A DNA stretch of 64,000 bases from Aporrectodea caliginosa. Lineage: Eukaryota > Annelida > Clitellata > Crassiclitellata > Lumbricidae. The stretch lies in assembly GCA_020284085.1 (NCBI GenBank), contig JACEVL010006418.1, forward strand, positions 1 through 64,000, read 5' to 3'. The stretch's first letter is position 1. Every line of letters starts with the position of its first letter. Both the position numbers and the translations under genes were made by a program. Below the pieces are notes generated by a model. That model did not search any database, had not been told where the DNA came from, and saw nothing but the letters and a program-made list of their open reading frames with translations. This document shows positions 12,106-25,117 of this stretch, piece after piece.

Positions 12106-12991
12106 ATGCATCTTAAATTCCTTCATGCTTTTTCGGTTAGGTTGTTTGGTTATCTGCTTATTATGCAGCCAACTGTTTTCCTCTGTCAAAGCCAGTTTAG
12201 TCAGAATTTCATGGTTGCCGATACCTGGCGTGACTACTGTCCAGGTCCAGAAGACGCAATACAAACTCTTTATGCAGTGTCACGGATGAAATGTGCCGAA
12301 AAATGTAATTTATCGCCTCAGTGCATTGATTTCAGCTACTACGCTACCAGTCGATTGTGTTACTTTTACAGTTTCGTTCCGCAGAAAATACATTACGACA
12401 GCGGCTGCACATTTATGATGGTAAGCGCTGAAAAAATAATCACGTTTAGTCTAGTCGGCTTTTCCGATTCACATGCTGCTTTGATTGTTCAGTGGACGAT
12501 GTAACTTTTACAGCTTCGTTCCACTGAAAATATATTACAACAACGACTGCACATTTATAATGGTAATTTCCCAAAATATAATCACGCTTAGTCCTGTCGG
12601 ATTTTCCAATGGACACGCTGTTTGATTGTCTATTGGTCTTCATATGCTGTAAAAATCTTATTTTCATTATTTTGTGATGTGTTCTTTGCAGAAACGTGAT
12701 CCTCTATCTGGATGCCCGATAAGTGGTAAGCGCGCACTTATTAATATAATTGCGAAAATTCTCAGATAGTTTTAGTTTTACTTCTAACATCAAATTATTG
12801 AGAGATGCAAGGCACTCTAGATTTGCGCTAATTACATCCATATTAGCGGATTTTTACTGGGAGAAATACTTGATATAGCTGGTTAAATTTGACGAACTTA
12901 TTGCACGCCTAGTTGTATAGTCTAATCACCATAGGCCCGTCTAAATTATTAGGCCTACTATTATTGTTATTATTATTTTTTTTTTTAATTA

Positions 12992-13059
<68 letters not shown>

Positions 13060-13061
13060 GC

Positions 13062-13126
<65 letters not shown>

Positions 13127-13160
13127 GGCTGTTATTATAGAAATTATTATTATAGGTTAC

Positions 13161-13215
<55 letters not shown>

Positions 13216-15807
13216 TTATTTTTTATCCCGAGGTATCTATAATCCCTCAGGTGTCAGATATTAATGCAACAATATTATCAATTATTATTTATCAGGCCTA
13301 TTATTATTATTATTAGTATTCAGGTCAACTGAGGCCAGTGCGTTAAGACAGAGATACACATTCTATGGTGAATAAGCAATCCGAAAAGGTAGGTTCTAAG
13401 TTGAGCGCGAGCTGCCATAGGCAACCGAGTAGATCGAGCAGATACAGAGAATGGATTCCAAAATTTAAGTCCATCAACCGAAAAAGTTCGTTTAGCAAGA
13501 ACAGTTCTTGTTTTTAATATGGCCTATAAAGTAGGTTTATTAACCTGCATTTGACTACGTGTTATTGCTAAGGCCGTGGAAGTCGACCTTTCCGTAATCC
13601 ATATGACTTGGTTGCAATAACCATAGGCAGCCGCATGTAGTCTAACCCACTTATAACCACAGTATATTACTTCATAGGCAAAATTGGATTAGCCGAGGAA
13701 AACCTCTGGGCTTCTTGAAAGGAAACATGATTATACACGAAGATTCATACCTCTTGCATTCTTTTTAAAATTGAATTTCTTTATTGCACAGAACCGATTT
13801 TAGGTTATTATCATGAAACAGGAAGTACAGTGCAACTAAAGCCAAGAAAATCTAGTAGCTTATAGTAAGCTTGAACCCTCTTTTCTGATTATTATTGTTC
13901 ATAAATGTATTTATACATGTAACTTAATTAGAACTTAAATAATTGTAATAGGCCTAATACAAACAATAATAACAATAAAAGCAGTACAGCACCACAATAA
14001 TACCTTGGACAATAATGAGTTAGTAATAAAAATTAATGATAATTATAGGTCTGGCAAGTCAGGCTTACACACTAAACGCAGAGTATGGTAGGCTATAGTT
14101 AAAGAAAGGTGAACAGATACAGGACTATTGTCAGTGCAGATATAGTTTGACCTGACATGCGTCAACACAACTTTCCTTTATTTGACCACTTTTTTCTGAT
14201 CTGGTGGGGCCTCGAATCGACTTTTGAGAGTTACTTTTCACTACCTGTTCGTTTGAATCTAGAGGACAATGTCGTAGAAGGATTGCACCATATTTTCTAA
14301 AGCGTTCATTTTCTTGTACAGGACTTCCCTTCCAGCTGCAGATTGGTATTGGCTTGGGAGAAGGTCCGGTTCTTCTGCCAACCTTAAACAATTGGATAGT
14401 CATACTGCATCGTTTTGACGGATCTCTCAACTTCTATCGAAACTGGATCGAATACAGGGATGGATTTGGAGAGATAGGAAGAGGCGAGTTTTGGCTCGGA
14501 AACGAAAAAGTCCATCGTCTGACCAACAGAACAGGACTCATTTATAGCCTTCGCGTAGAGGTATTTAAAAGCCGCAATAATATTATAATTTTTACTACTA
14601 ATCTTATTTAATTATCGCAGCATTTCTGAACAACCCCTCTGACGTGACTCAGCTCTCCTGAATAAGATGAACCCCTGCGCATAGCTTTATAATTGACGCT
14701 GTAGAAATGTGGGTGTAATATTGTGAAAACGGTTTCCAGATAATAAATTATCATAAAAATCAAATAGAACACGGGAGCGATTGGTTGCTTTCGGTACCCC
14801 CTAAAAAATATCTCCAAACGCCCATGATGTGGTTTATTTGACTGACTGGGGTAATTATGGCTGGAGTTAATGCCACAGAGGCGGAACGGCTGTGGAGCGA
14901 TTTCCAAATTTGTGTGATGAATTGATCTTCTCTCTCTTCCGTCAGGCGTTCGCCGATGATGAGGCCTCAACAAGATGTCTCCAAATGGCTCTATCTCTGG
15001 TTTTATCGAAGACATCCTTCATATCCATGTCTTGCGCCCTCAGATCCTTGTTTTCATTGTCCATCCAAGTCTTTGTTTGTCTTTCTCGGCTTCGTCTTCC
15101 CTCTACACAGTGGTTAAAGTGGTCTGGGTGAGCAGTGGGAACTCCGAAGAAGAGCATGTGTTATCATGGTCCTATTGCATGGTGAGCAGTGAGAACGCTA
15201 GCAAAAAATTTCCAGAGCAGTGGGAACGCCGTTTCCACATGCAGTTCCCACACCACTTTAAACGCTGCCTCTACATGGCCTGGAAGCCTACTGTCGTCCA
15301 TTTTTGTCACATGCCAGAACCATGTGATGAAGTGATGAATGGGTGTAAAAGTGTTATGGTGGTTGTGGGAATGATACATGTTGGATTAAAGATCACAGTT
15401 TTAACTCAGTAGGAGGTGACATATTTTACGTTTAACAGGTGTACACAGAGGGAGCATGGTACTACGCTGATTATGCCACCTTTTCTCTTGATTCGGAAAG
15501 CAACAAATACGCCCTTCGCGTCTCAGGATTCAGTGGAACTGCCGGAGATTCGCTGACGAATACTTCAGTGCCGTCCAAGTGGTACCACAATGGAATGAGC
15601 TTCTCAACCTCGGATGCCGACAACGACAACTGGCCTACATGGAATTGCGCCGAGGACTACAGTGCAGGATGGTGGTACAACGATTGCTGGATGTCCTGTC
15701 TTACCTGTGAATACGGAACCCAGTTTGCCTGGGAAAGTCTGAAGCATTTGCCGTCAAATGGCAGACTAGAAGCAGCGCGGATGATGATCAAAAACACATG
15801 CCAATAA
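12106..15807 (+). CDS. PAN-FReD copy C, four exons, 318 aa
   Basis: Exons 12106-12420, 12692-12725, 14322-14560 and 15439-15807 sum to 957 nt in frame. The start at 12106 is preferred over an in-frame ATG at 12022 because it puts the hydrophobic signal segment (FGYLLIMQPTVFLC) at the N terminus and aligns with the sister genes. Exon 1 carries the PAN domain (MKCAEKCNLSPQCIDFSYY). Exon 2 encodes KRDPLSGCPISG. No exon 3 was found; exon 2 ends and exon 4 starts in phase 1, so direct joining keeps the frame. FReD features: LHRFDGSLNF, GEFWLGNEKVHRLTNRT, DADNDNW loop, SAGWWYNDC, CWMSCLTCEYG, end MMIKNTCQ. The last intron holds a truncated RTE-like element. Secreted lectin-like function is inferred. 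Confidence 0.9.
12351..12636 (+). repeat. Tandem duplication of the end of exon 1 and start of intron 1 (copy C)
   Basis: About 140 bp are repeated: unit 1 at 12351-12495 includes the true exon end (CTFMM then GTAAGC), unit 2 at 12496-12636 repeats 'cttttacagcttcgttcc' through 'tttataatggtaat' and the intron start. Unit 2 keeps a GT after the altered ATG but has diverged, so it is probably not used as an exon. Confidence 0.8.
12955..13224. repeat. Long (TTA)n microsatellite
   Basis: Two TTA/ATT arrays (about 12958-13127 and 13161-13224) separated by a short spacer, in intron 2 of copy C. Open frames here only translate the repeat. Confidence 0.95.
14922..15325 (-). mobile_element. 5'-truncated RTE-like retrotransposon, C-terminal remnant
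   Basis: On the minus strand the sequence encodes the tail of a non-LTR polyprotein: TWFWHVTKMDDSRLP, then RRSRERQTKTWMDN, DKTRDRAIWRHLVEASSSAN and a stop. After the stop comes a short GAGA-type tail, as in the larger element at 45749-48269. Flanks read 'tgtgatgaa' on both sides. Copy D has the corresponding unoccupied site near 34970-34990, which supports a single insertion into the last intron of copy C. The middle has extra or rearranged sequence and is not functional. Confidence 0.75.
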
Positions 15808-16160
15808 GCTGAAGAGTTAAAGGCTATCTGAAATGGGTTGTCTCGCACGTTAAATTTTGATTTTCAGAAGATTCTGTTGAAAGCGTAAGGTTGCACATAT
15901 TTTCTGTTTCATGGCGTTCGCACATACTATATTACATGTATGTTTGCATACAATGTAACTTTTTATGGAATTGATTTTATGCCATTTAGAAAGCTTTTTC
16001 TCATTAAATATTAGCTTGAGCAGAAATTACACAGGTTTGGTTTCTTTGTCATTCTAGATTTTTACTTTAAAATGAATGTGGAAAAATCGCTGCTATATAC
16101 TAGCGTCTTAACTGTTACTGCTGCTACTATAACCAATGCTTACTATTGACCGCATTCTGT
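15808..16160 (+). repeat. 3' flank of copy C, similar to other copies
   Basis: 'cagaagattctgttg' and later '(a)ctgttactgctgctac' match the 3' flanks of copies A, D and the relic after F. It is probably the 3' UTR and adjacent DNA. No extra gene. Confidence 0.6.
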
Positions 16161-16605
16161 TTGCCACTATATTGGCTGACCCTGGGCATGACCTCCATGG
16201 CTTCTGCCTCTAGTTCATCACTCACATTACTCTTTACGGCCACGTCCTCACAACCTTGAAATTCCACGTTCAGACCTCCTCAGTAGAAAGTGATTCATTA
16301 CCATAATGCCATTCATTTATAAGGATAATGCCATAATATTACAATACATTATTATTAATAATTATACATTACAATTAGGCCTACTATGCATTATTATTCT
16401 TTTTATGTGTAATTTTACATTGAATTTCGATGTCCCATTGTGCTTTTGCTAATGGAGTAATTAAGGCTTTACTAACTAACTAATATACGGAGCGTTGTCT
16501 GATAATTAGCGAGTTGTAATTGTTATAGAACATTTATAAAGCGACGCGTAACGTTTCAGGGACGCTCCCTCCCAACTCAAGTCAGTGCTAGTAGGCCTAT
16601 TGTCC

Positions 16606-16696
16606 TATGGTAACTGCAGCTTGAAGTATAATGCGGTATGGTGGTTCAACCACTGTGAGCGTGTCTGTCTTACTGCCCACCTACTGCAAGCATGAT
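16606..16696 (+). pseudogene. Relic of a FReD exon 5
   Basis: Translates as GNCSLKYNAVWWFNHC followed by ERVCLTA and then a stop, matching the NCA...AGWWFNxC...CLT part of exon 5. Both ends are missing. It shows an extra copy that once stood between C and D. Confidence 0.65.
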
Positions 16697-16979
16697 CAAA
16701 CTTCTTAAGACGCATTTCTTTGGATCAGTCAGATAGCCATGTCTGCAGCGCTTCTGTTAAGTATACTTAGAAAGCGATATAATTATAGCGTAATGTTACT
16801 AATGCTGATAAGTATTACTAATAAAAGCACTCCATGGAACACAAGTTTTTGGGAATGTTGGTCGGGCAGCTGGAGAATGTCTCCATTGGTAGTCCCGCGA
16901 ACGTCCGTTTTATCCATTAGGCGCAGTAGTCACTGTGCGTATGACCTACGACCCTTTCAAAGGCATACGCAAGTCTGGA

Positions 16980-18050
16980 AATGAGTTTAATGGTTGATTG
17001 TGACGCGAAAAAGACAAAAAAGGAAATTTCAAGATAGAAAAACATTCTTTATTAAAACCAATTTCATTTTGGTGTACAAAAACTTAAGCATAGACCTACA
17101 AACAACAATACGCCATCTGCCATTATACCCCTATATAGGTCCCACATAGGCCTGGAATATCTTACTTATTGCCCACTAAACTTAACTGATTTATATAACA
17201 TCCTGGCATTATAGTAAACGTTAAACTGGAAATATTGCATTAGACCTTATCTAGTGGATATACGCAGGACATTAAATAATCAATATAGCAAAACTGAGAT
17301 TTAAAACAATGCGATTTAAAATCAAAACTGGGTGTGCTCGTGAATCATGATTAAAGATTACGTCAGTAAATGATGTTAACAGTGAATGCGTAATCAATAT
17401 ATATGCGTATAGCTTTATTGCAGAGCTGGCAGTTGGGGGCTACGAATGCAAGAGTCCCATATAGGGTCTACGACGATCTGGTCCCGCGCAAACACGAAGA
17501 AAATGGCAAAATATTTATGCCTCACTAATTGAAGCGCTCGCAACACACGCAATTATCCACCAAACGTTCATCCCTGTGGTGGCAATTGTGCACAACACAG
17601 CAAGGTGTCCATATCCTCTAAGTCCAGTGATTGCTTAGATGAAAAACAATCATTGTTCGAACTGGCTTGGATACAGTTGCCAAAACCTGGGATGATTTGC
17701 GGTTAGGTTTCGGTGCGCCATCGGTGTATGCATTATGCAGGAGACACCGGTGTATTGGAAGTCGTTAATAAATAATAATAATACCTGGGTGATTATGTAC
17801 ATTACTCCATCAGATATCGGATCATTTCTTTCTGATCGTGGCGCTACACAAATTTCTAATAATGACCTAACAACAATAGAGTTACGGAAAGAAGTAGCAT
17901 AAGAGCAGTTCTCCAGCTCTACCACATAACCAGATTTAGGTAGTGTAATTGTATTTGAAATTTTAACATAGCGCCCTTTCAGAGCTCCATGCGTCGTTGG
18001 CATATACGATGCTAAATGTCATTAAGATCTGAACTGTCATGAGTAATCAC
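16980..18050. other. Intergenic C-D, nothing recognised
   Basis: AT-rich sequence without a supported coding exon, repeat boundary or RNA gene. A minus-strand frame at 17650-18003 has no family resemblance. Confidence 0.5.
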
Positions 18051-18054
18051 AACA

Positions 18055-18190
18055 ATGTAATGGTGGTTCAACTCATTTTGGCGAGCCTGTCTTTCTTTCC
18101 TGCTCATCCCAACGTCATTACTATGTGACTTGGTTGAAAAGAAGGAACATTATATCCGAGCGAGAGCTGCTCGAATGGTGACGAGGAGCA
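18055..18190 (+). pseudogene. Second relic of a FReD exon 5
   Basis: 'aatggtggttcaactcattttgg' gives WWFNSFWRACLSFLL, resembling WWFNxCxxxCLTC, with the key Cys lost. The remainder is too diverged to trace. Low but real similarity at the nucleotide level to the WWFN segment of exon 5. Confidence 0.5.
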
Positions 18191-19832
18191 TATGGATTCG
18201 AACAAATGATTGATTAGTCTAAGATTTTCATGGATCGCTAAAGTGCGATGAACTTTGTGGAAGTCAACTCAGCATGTTCATATCCAGCCCACACACGATC
18301 TTTTAACCCATATGGAACCCGAAATAAGACCGATGTGGGTTCCATCGCCATGTGTCATCTTCCGTCACTTAAGGACCACGTCACTGCCTGAATGCTTAAA
18401 TGTCGCCCTACAATCTACGTTAAACTTTCCTTGAGAGCCGGAGGTCACGTGACTTACAGTGCACCATACCGGATTGGGTAAAACATGGACGTGCTATTTA
18501 TCAACCCTGGAACAACCAGTGGAGATGTCTGTAGTTACGGGCAAACCTCTGATTATAGCGGATGACCTCGTGAATTATGAAATAACTAAGTGCCTATTCC
18601 TAAGTAAGACCACCCATATGGGAATGTTGACCGTTCATGGTGGACCTTATGTGAACTCATCCTGTAGCGATATTATATATCAAAGCACACACAGTTCGAA
18701 GACATGGCAGGCGATACTTCCTTGGGAAACTGAGAAGTTTCTTTATTTTATGGACGTTACTTATGATTAACCGATAGTTTCCATGCTATAAATGTTAAAC
18801 GTTTCTAAGATGCATTGATTTTCAATGTCCATCGGCCGCTGTTCGGTTGTCTTAACTTCTGTGTGCATTGGCAAAGTCATCATAACTAATTGCGTATAGT
18901 ATGCTTGTCTGACCATGTGTCTTGATGCTTGAGTGTATGTGTTATGTTGCTATTAACCTCTGCAGCGCTTTTTAGAGGCGCTTGCAAAAGTTGCTGCGCA
19001 AGTGTTGTGCTACAATTACACATTACACTACATAAGTATTTATGTTGCGCACTTGTGTGATCTGAAAAACTGTTGCTATACTGAGAGTCGAAAATACGTG
19101 TTGAAACAAGTCGAGCAACACAATCAGAAACATGACGATATTAGTAACAAAACCATCCTTGCTAATAAAATCAAACTCTGCGACTCCGTAGTCATAAGTT
19201 CAGATCTAAGGTCAGAATAATACGAGATGTCGATGATGAATGCGAATATCTCCCGTTCATTTGCCATCGTTTCAGTTGTTATGTACATGAACTCGATATT
19301 TGCATACATTCTGCGTAGGCCCTATGCAAATTTGCCGGGAAAATCTGCGCTGAATACAGTCACAACTTTTTGCCAGATTTTGTTTGAAATTCAACTCGCA
19401 GAATTGGTTTGAAACTGTCCAATCAAATTTTATAACAAAGGAATCACTAATGGTCCCGGAATCATGGCCCCCAAGCTTCGCCTATTCGTGACCTGCTACT
19501 GACAGTTTGCCCAGTTTTGTATTTCATGTGACATTGTAACTCGGTAAACGCATTCGAACTCGCACACGGAGCACAAAAGAAGAGGTCGTTTTAGTCCATT
19601 CGTTTGACAGCCATCAAATCGCCTTTATTCAATGCTCGGGGAGTATTGATCTCGACAGAAATGCGGAAGCGAAATTCATGTTGTATCTGCTATCAGTGCG
19701 CAAACTGCACAATAAATTCACCTAGGCCCTGCTGGTCCGAAGTAATTGTGTTGGTAGAGCAGCGTCGTTGTGGTACCTAGTAAAATAACCAACAAAGTAT
19801 TACTTAGTGGCATAGTGATTGCATGTAATCAA
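18191..19832. other. Intergenic C-D, duplicated blocks only
   Basis: A 103-codon frame at 18459-18770 is not recognised and has no splice or family support. Blocks at 19091-19155 and 19560-19680 are copies of the upstream flank of copy C (10881-10960 and 11340-11450). Confidence 0.5.
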
Positions 19833-20066
19833 AGCAAAGGTGCACTGGCTCCGTTTCCCACAACGTATAGACTATCCTCTAGGATATCTCTCATTGGTCT
19901 GGCGATGCCTATTGGGCGTGGCCCCTATGTATCCCCGAGAGCTCTACAGCTCTGTCTGCGAGAGTGGTCGCAGCCACCCGCTCCACCGTCCAGGCGTCCA
20001 CGGAGACCTGACTGTTCCTTTCTCCCGCACAGCTACTCTGATTGGTTTAGCCAGGTAGCCTTTGCT
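19833..20066. mobile_element. Possible hAT-like MITE, 234 bp
   Basis: Ends AGCAAAGGTGCACTGGCT and, inverted, AGCAAAGGCTACCTGGCT (13 of 18 match). Flanks GTAATCAA and CTAATCAA form an 8-bp duplication with one mismatch. Suggestive but weaker than the other hAT-like copies. Confidence 0.4.
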
Positions 20067-20104
20067 CTAATCAAATCGAATGATTTCTATGGCACCGAAG
20101 GATA

Positions 20105-20835
20105 ATTTATAGTCATAGTGACTATATGTAATCAAAGGTATACCTTAGCCAAGTAGGTTATTAATCTTGTCTCACATCTAATAACTTCTGAAGCGCCGTT
20201 TTCATAATGCCAGTGCATCCTTCGTTGGTCGCTTCGAGTAAAACCGCAATAAAAAGTCCTAATCGTTTGGAGAAACTTTGTGGAAAACTAGGTGGATAAC
20301 CGATCAATGATAGAAAGCAGATGCAGGCTACTTTGGGTAGGCGATGACCGTAACTAGGCTGTTTTCCTTGCCTAATATAAAGCGCTACAAATGACAAAAT
20401 ATTAAGTCTATTATTAATATATAAACCTGAGCACTACGGAATAAGATGGACTCCTCTGGAAGTGGTTGCATGCTGTTTATGTAAAACAGCCCAATGTAGT
20501 TTTATTATCAATGCTCATTCCATCGACACTATGACTCATCCTCAGCTCGCCAGGGCATTGCTACGATCCCCGGGTCGTTCTCGGTGCCTTAGAATCCGAT
20601 GTCCAGTTCTGTGTCTTACGTCAGTTCTTTACTTTCAGGTCTAAACTAACAACTCATCCGTTTCCACTTACTTACTCACCTCAATCGGTTTCTATGATCG
20701 ATTGGCCATAGATCGAGATTTTCCAACAGCCCTTTCCTACGTAGCCTTGAGGCTTTTCATCTGGCTCTTATTGCGCTGTACCTTTGACCTTACAACAGTG
20801 TCTATGGTTTGAGTGCATAAAAATGTATGCTGTGT
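20105..20835. other. Intergenic upstream of copy D, nothing recognised
   Basis: Short open frames only; no splice-supported exon or element boundary seen. Confidence 0.45.
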
Positions 20836-20880
20836 TAAGGTATTCAGCTGGCCTGTCACATATATCGATGAACTGCCACT
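20836..20880 (+). promoter_or_regulatory. Conserved upstream module of copy D
   Basis: 'taaggtattcagctggcc' then 'atatcgatgaactg', 212 bp before the start codon; matches the modules before copies C and E. Confidence 0.45.
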
Positions 20881-21047
20881 GCACTCTTCCGGCTGCACCC
20901 AACTAACCACGGGCGTGAATATCTGTTATCTATCTAGCTCTCGATGCGCCTTGAATATTTAGAGCAGCCTGCCATTTGCCATATGGTCAGAACTACTCAT
21001 AACACTTTGGAAGAGATATTCTACTTGACAAAGCTTCCGAAGCAGCC

Positions 21048-21362
21048 ATGCGTAGTAAATTTCTTCATGCTTTTTCGGTCAGGTTGTTTGGTTATCTGCT
21101 TATTATGCAGCCAACTGTTTTCCTCTGTCAAAGCCAGTTTAGTCAGAAGTTCATGGTTGCCGAGACCTGGCGTGACTACTGTCCAGGTCCAGAAGACGCA
21201 ATACAAACTCTTTATGCAGTGTCACGGATGAAGTGTGCCGCGGAATGCAACTTTTCACCTCAGTGCATTGATTTCAGCTACTACGCTACCAGTCGACTGT
21301 GTTACTTTTACAGCTTCGTTCCACTGAAAATACATTACGACAGCGACTGCACATTTATGATG
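21048..21362 (+). CDS. PAN-domain exon 1 of copy D
   Basis: Intact 315-nt exon: signal peptide (FGYLLIMQPTVFLC) and PAN/apple domain with KCAAECNFSPQCIDFSYYA and the closing CTFMM at a GTAAGT donor. It is nearly identical to exon 1 of copies C and E. The intron start matches copy E for about 120 bp and then diverges. No exon 2 like 'gatcctctatctgg' was found in the following 12 kb, and the next FReD exon is at 33275. It may be an orphan first exon, or belong to a gene with a very long intron and an unseen exon 2. As it stands the phase-0 end of this exon cannot join the phase-1 start of exon 4 without a stop. Confidence 0.8.
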
Positions 21363-21479
21363 GTAAGTGCCTAAAAATAATCACGTTTAGTTTTGTCTGA
21401 TTTTCAAATTCGCATGCTGTTTGAGTGTTCAGTGGTTTTGACATGCTTTTAAAAATGAGTATTTCTTAACATAAAATTA

Positions 21480-22020
21480 TACTAAAAGAATTTGAAATAA
21501 TTTCACAGTCTAAACTAAGGATTTGTTATCTAAGTCACAGTTCAGTTGACATGGATTAAAACCACAGCGAACATAACCGGAAAATACATGACCTTCTTTA
21601 CCTCCACCTTTCTTAGCTGTCATGATAAACTTAATCGAACTATGAAAAATAGCCATAACAAGAGAAAACTGCTGTAGTTTATTCAGCAAACTTTAGCTGA
21701 AAGAGGTAACTTGTGCTTTAGCTGAAAGAGGTAATTCTGCTAAGAATGCGTAGACTCTTAGCATAGCAGAAATAACTTTTTGCTAACGTGCCCTGACTAA
21801 GCCTTTGTTTGTGCAGCTTTTCCGTATACGTGAATTGTCTATGCAGGCTTTGCTGAAATAGCATCGCGTCTTCGACATGAAGCGTTCTTGAGTCAGCTAT
21901 GCAGCTCAGCTGACTTAGCCATCATTGATAGGTAGCAGCCAAGCTGTCCCGCCTAATGCGTTTGCTGGATTAACAACGCCACTTAGCTAGGCATCAGACA
22001 GCATTGATTAGATATATTGG
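21480..22020. other. Intron-like DNA after exon 1 of copy D
   Basis: No coding exon. Repeated short motif 'tagctgaaagaggtaa' occurs twice near 21695-21735. Otherwise nothing recognised. Confidence 0.45.
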
Positions 22021-22021
22021 C

Positions 22022-22166
<145 letters not shown>

Positions 22167-22312
22167 TGTGCATCCGAGCGTATTAACCAAATCAGCCCAA
22201 TGTGAGAAATGCCAACACCGAAACATGAAAAAATTACATGATTTGCATGCATGGAAGAATGCGAAAAACGCGTGAATTGCATGGTTACATGTGATTCACA
22301 GTTTTTCACGCA

Positions 22313-22314
<2 letters not shown>

Positions 22315-22373
<59 letters not shown>

Positions 22374-22375
22374 AT
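22315..22375. repeat. (TA)n microsatellite
   Basis: About 24 TA units followed by degenerate AT sequence. Confidence 0.95.
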
Positions 22376-23213
22376 ATATTGGTTATTCCCAAGGTCTGTG
22401 CATGTATGAAGGGTAGTGTTATTGCCCAACGTTTGTATAATGTCTTAAGTAGAAGTGAGTAAGTAAAGCATATATAAAACGTCGTCAATTGTTGTGCAGC
22501 AAACTGAAAATATCTATATATGTCTTCTTATATATTCGCACTGCAACATCCATCTCCACTTTTCGTTCCAACTTTAAAACTTATCCATAAATAATTAATT
22601 CCTCTGTTGAACGGATCTTTTGGAATTTGACTGGAAAGTTTGTGCATATACCAGACTGTTAAGCACCATCGATTGACTTAGACACGGTACGTGGAGACAA
22701 GTAAAGTGCTAATTAGACTGCACCGCCGAGGCGTGTGCACTTCTGAGCTTTGGACCACCTGTGGGGGAAGGGCGATATCAAATGCAGTTGCATTGTATTG
22801 TATCTTACTCACTCACGGGCCACCACCTACCGAAAGCTGCATAAACAACCGATGTCTTCAAAAACACCGCCTGTGGAGCATTGCCTAAACTACCCACGAC
22901 TCCAGGAACGTAACCAACCGCTCGTATACTGTACTATAGATGTGCAAATCACTTATAACCTTTATACAAGGCGGCCTAGACGGCCATTGCAACAATACTC
23001 TCAGTGTGTTATTGCCGTATGAAAGCTAAAATGCCTGAAACTCGCAGCATACTTCGACATTACTAGAATACCAGAGCAGCATCTTGAATATAAAATAAAC
23101 GTTTGCTATACATCATTACAGAGAGTCTCGTCATTTATTAATATAATTCCAGAAGTAAACTAACTCGGGCTCTTGTTATGAGAAATGATCTGGCAACAAC
23201 AACGGAGGCCTTG

Positions 23214-23650
<437 letters not shown>

Positions 23651-23699
23651 TTATAATTCCTGAGGGATCTGAGGTACCTCGGGTAAAAATAGTAATAAT

Positions 23700-24780
23700 A
23701 ATAACTCTAACAGTAACAACAATAGAACGTAGGACCTAATAGCACGTTTTTCAGAAAAAAACGTGAGGAACTATTAAGAAATAGGCTTATGCGAGCTCAT
23801 AACTTTCCTACCAGTCGCATTAATTTTCGTGGTGTACAGAACGCATTACATAAGCAAGTATATATAACCTCCCCGCGGAGGTAGCATGACACCGAACAAC
23901 AACAATACTAAAAAAGACTGGTATGCAAACAAATTCCAATCCCAATCTTGCGTCATATTAGTGCAAAAGGTCTCAATGAGAGCTTGTCAGGAAAAACACA
24001 TCTCTAACTCCATTGGTACTATTCCTACATTTTTACTTCCTGATTATTTCAATTTCGACTTTAAAAAGAGCTCTTCAGATTCGCTTCATCGTCAACATTC
24101 AGGAGCTAATCTGGACTAGTATCTATTGCTTAACTTCATCTTATGACTACTATCGTTGACGTCGACCCTACATTTCCTGTTTGTCTTCAAATAAAAAGCC
24201 AATGTTTTGACCATAAGAGTTTTTAGCTTCACACTATAGAGCGCTAAGTAAGTTCTATACTGGCACACATGATTCAATTTTCACATTTGAAATTTGAAAT
24301 TTTATTAGATTTAAACGACGTCAGGAAATATAACCATCCATCCACTTCAGCCCCACCCAAGGGCCGGCGAATCCCGCACATGGAGCTAACGATCCATAAA
24401 CATCGGATGCCAGGCCCGATCCCAGGGGACCAGCCGTGAACACCGAAATTTCGGTCCAACTCACAGGCCAGTGCAAAGCTGGTAATAGGCCCATGCCACA
24501 TGGGCAATGTAGGTCCCATCAAATTCAAATGCTCATTATGTATTTCGGTAATCAATCAGTGCGAACTACATAAGCATATTATGTATGTTCGATGTTTATA
24601 TATATATGGGTATGTATGTAGATGTATGTACATGCATATAAGCTATATGTGTGTATGCATGTTTGCATGTACAGGGATGTACGTATTAGCTAAGTTATTA
24701 GTTCACTAAAAGTTAAACTAACCACTATTGCATTCTCTTATTTACAGTTGGCAACATTACTTATCTACTGCATAGCTGTT
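23700..24780. other. Unrecognised spacer within the copy D interval
   Basis: No supported exon. The stretch 24300-24540 is less AT-rich and may be an old repeat ('gggccggcgaatcccgcaca'), but no boundaries or protein remnant are visible. GTAT-rich DNA follows at 24600-24690. Confidence 0.4.
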
Positions 24781-24785
24781 CTGAG

Positions 24786-24835
24786 ATGGCCCTGGCTAGC
24801 GGGATCTTAGGCCCCTTCTGGGTCTCCTGTGTAAC
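24786..24835 (+). mobile_element. Fragment of a retroposon tail (family T2)
   Basis: 'ggccctggctagcgggatct' then 'ccttctgggtctcc'. The same motif (ggccc..tagcggga) opens the tails at 28434-28582 and 31405-31555, where simple-repeat ends follow. A shared 3' UTR of one non-LTR family is inferred. Confidence 0.45.
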
Positions 24836-24869
24836 TTTAACGAATCTGCCCGAATCCGATGGAATTGTT

Positions 24870-25030
24870 ACCGCGAGCTTTGTAGACAACGGACGAAGAG
24901 CACAGTATTTGGTCAGATGATTTTGGTATACCATGATCCATTTGTGATGTCCACTAGGCATGGACTGCATATCATTCAGGTCCACTTGTCCATGTGAGCC
25001 ATTATTATAATAGTCCGTCACCACTCGTTA
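24870..25030 (-). pseudogene. Fragment of an integrase (rve) core domain
   Basis: Minus-strand translation contains GQVDLNDMQSMPSGHHKW and IMVYQNHLTKYCALRPL, the signature of integrase catalytic cores found in LTR-retrotransposon or Ginger/KRBA2-like proteins (the D of QVDL is the expected first catalytic Asp). After LRPLSTK the similarity stops, where the retroposon-tail fragment begins. Only about 50 residues remain, so it is a dead scrap; the exact superfamily cannot be fixed. Confidence 0.6.
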
Positions 25031-25117
25031 TGTTGGCGTACTTGACAGCCAATACATAAAACAAACAGATGTAGCCTACATGCCTCAAAGTTCTTGTGAA
25101 ATGGAACAGTAGATGTT

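Noticed and set aside
12913..13264. Ile- and Leu-rich frames
   Set aside because: TTA microsatellite translations.
17650..18003. 117-codon minus-strand frame
   Set aside because: No recognisable domain and no supporting signals.
18459..18770. 103-codon frame as a possible gene
   Set aside because: No family resemblance, no conserved splice sites, isolated in intergenic DNA.
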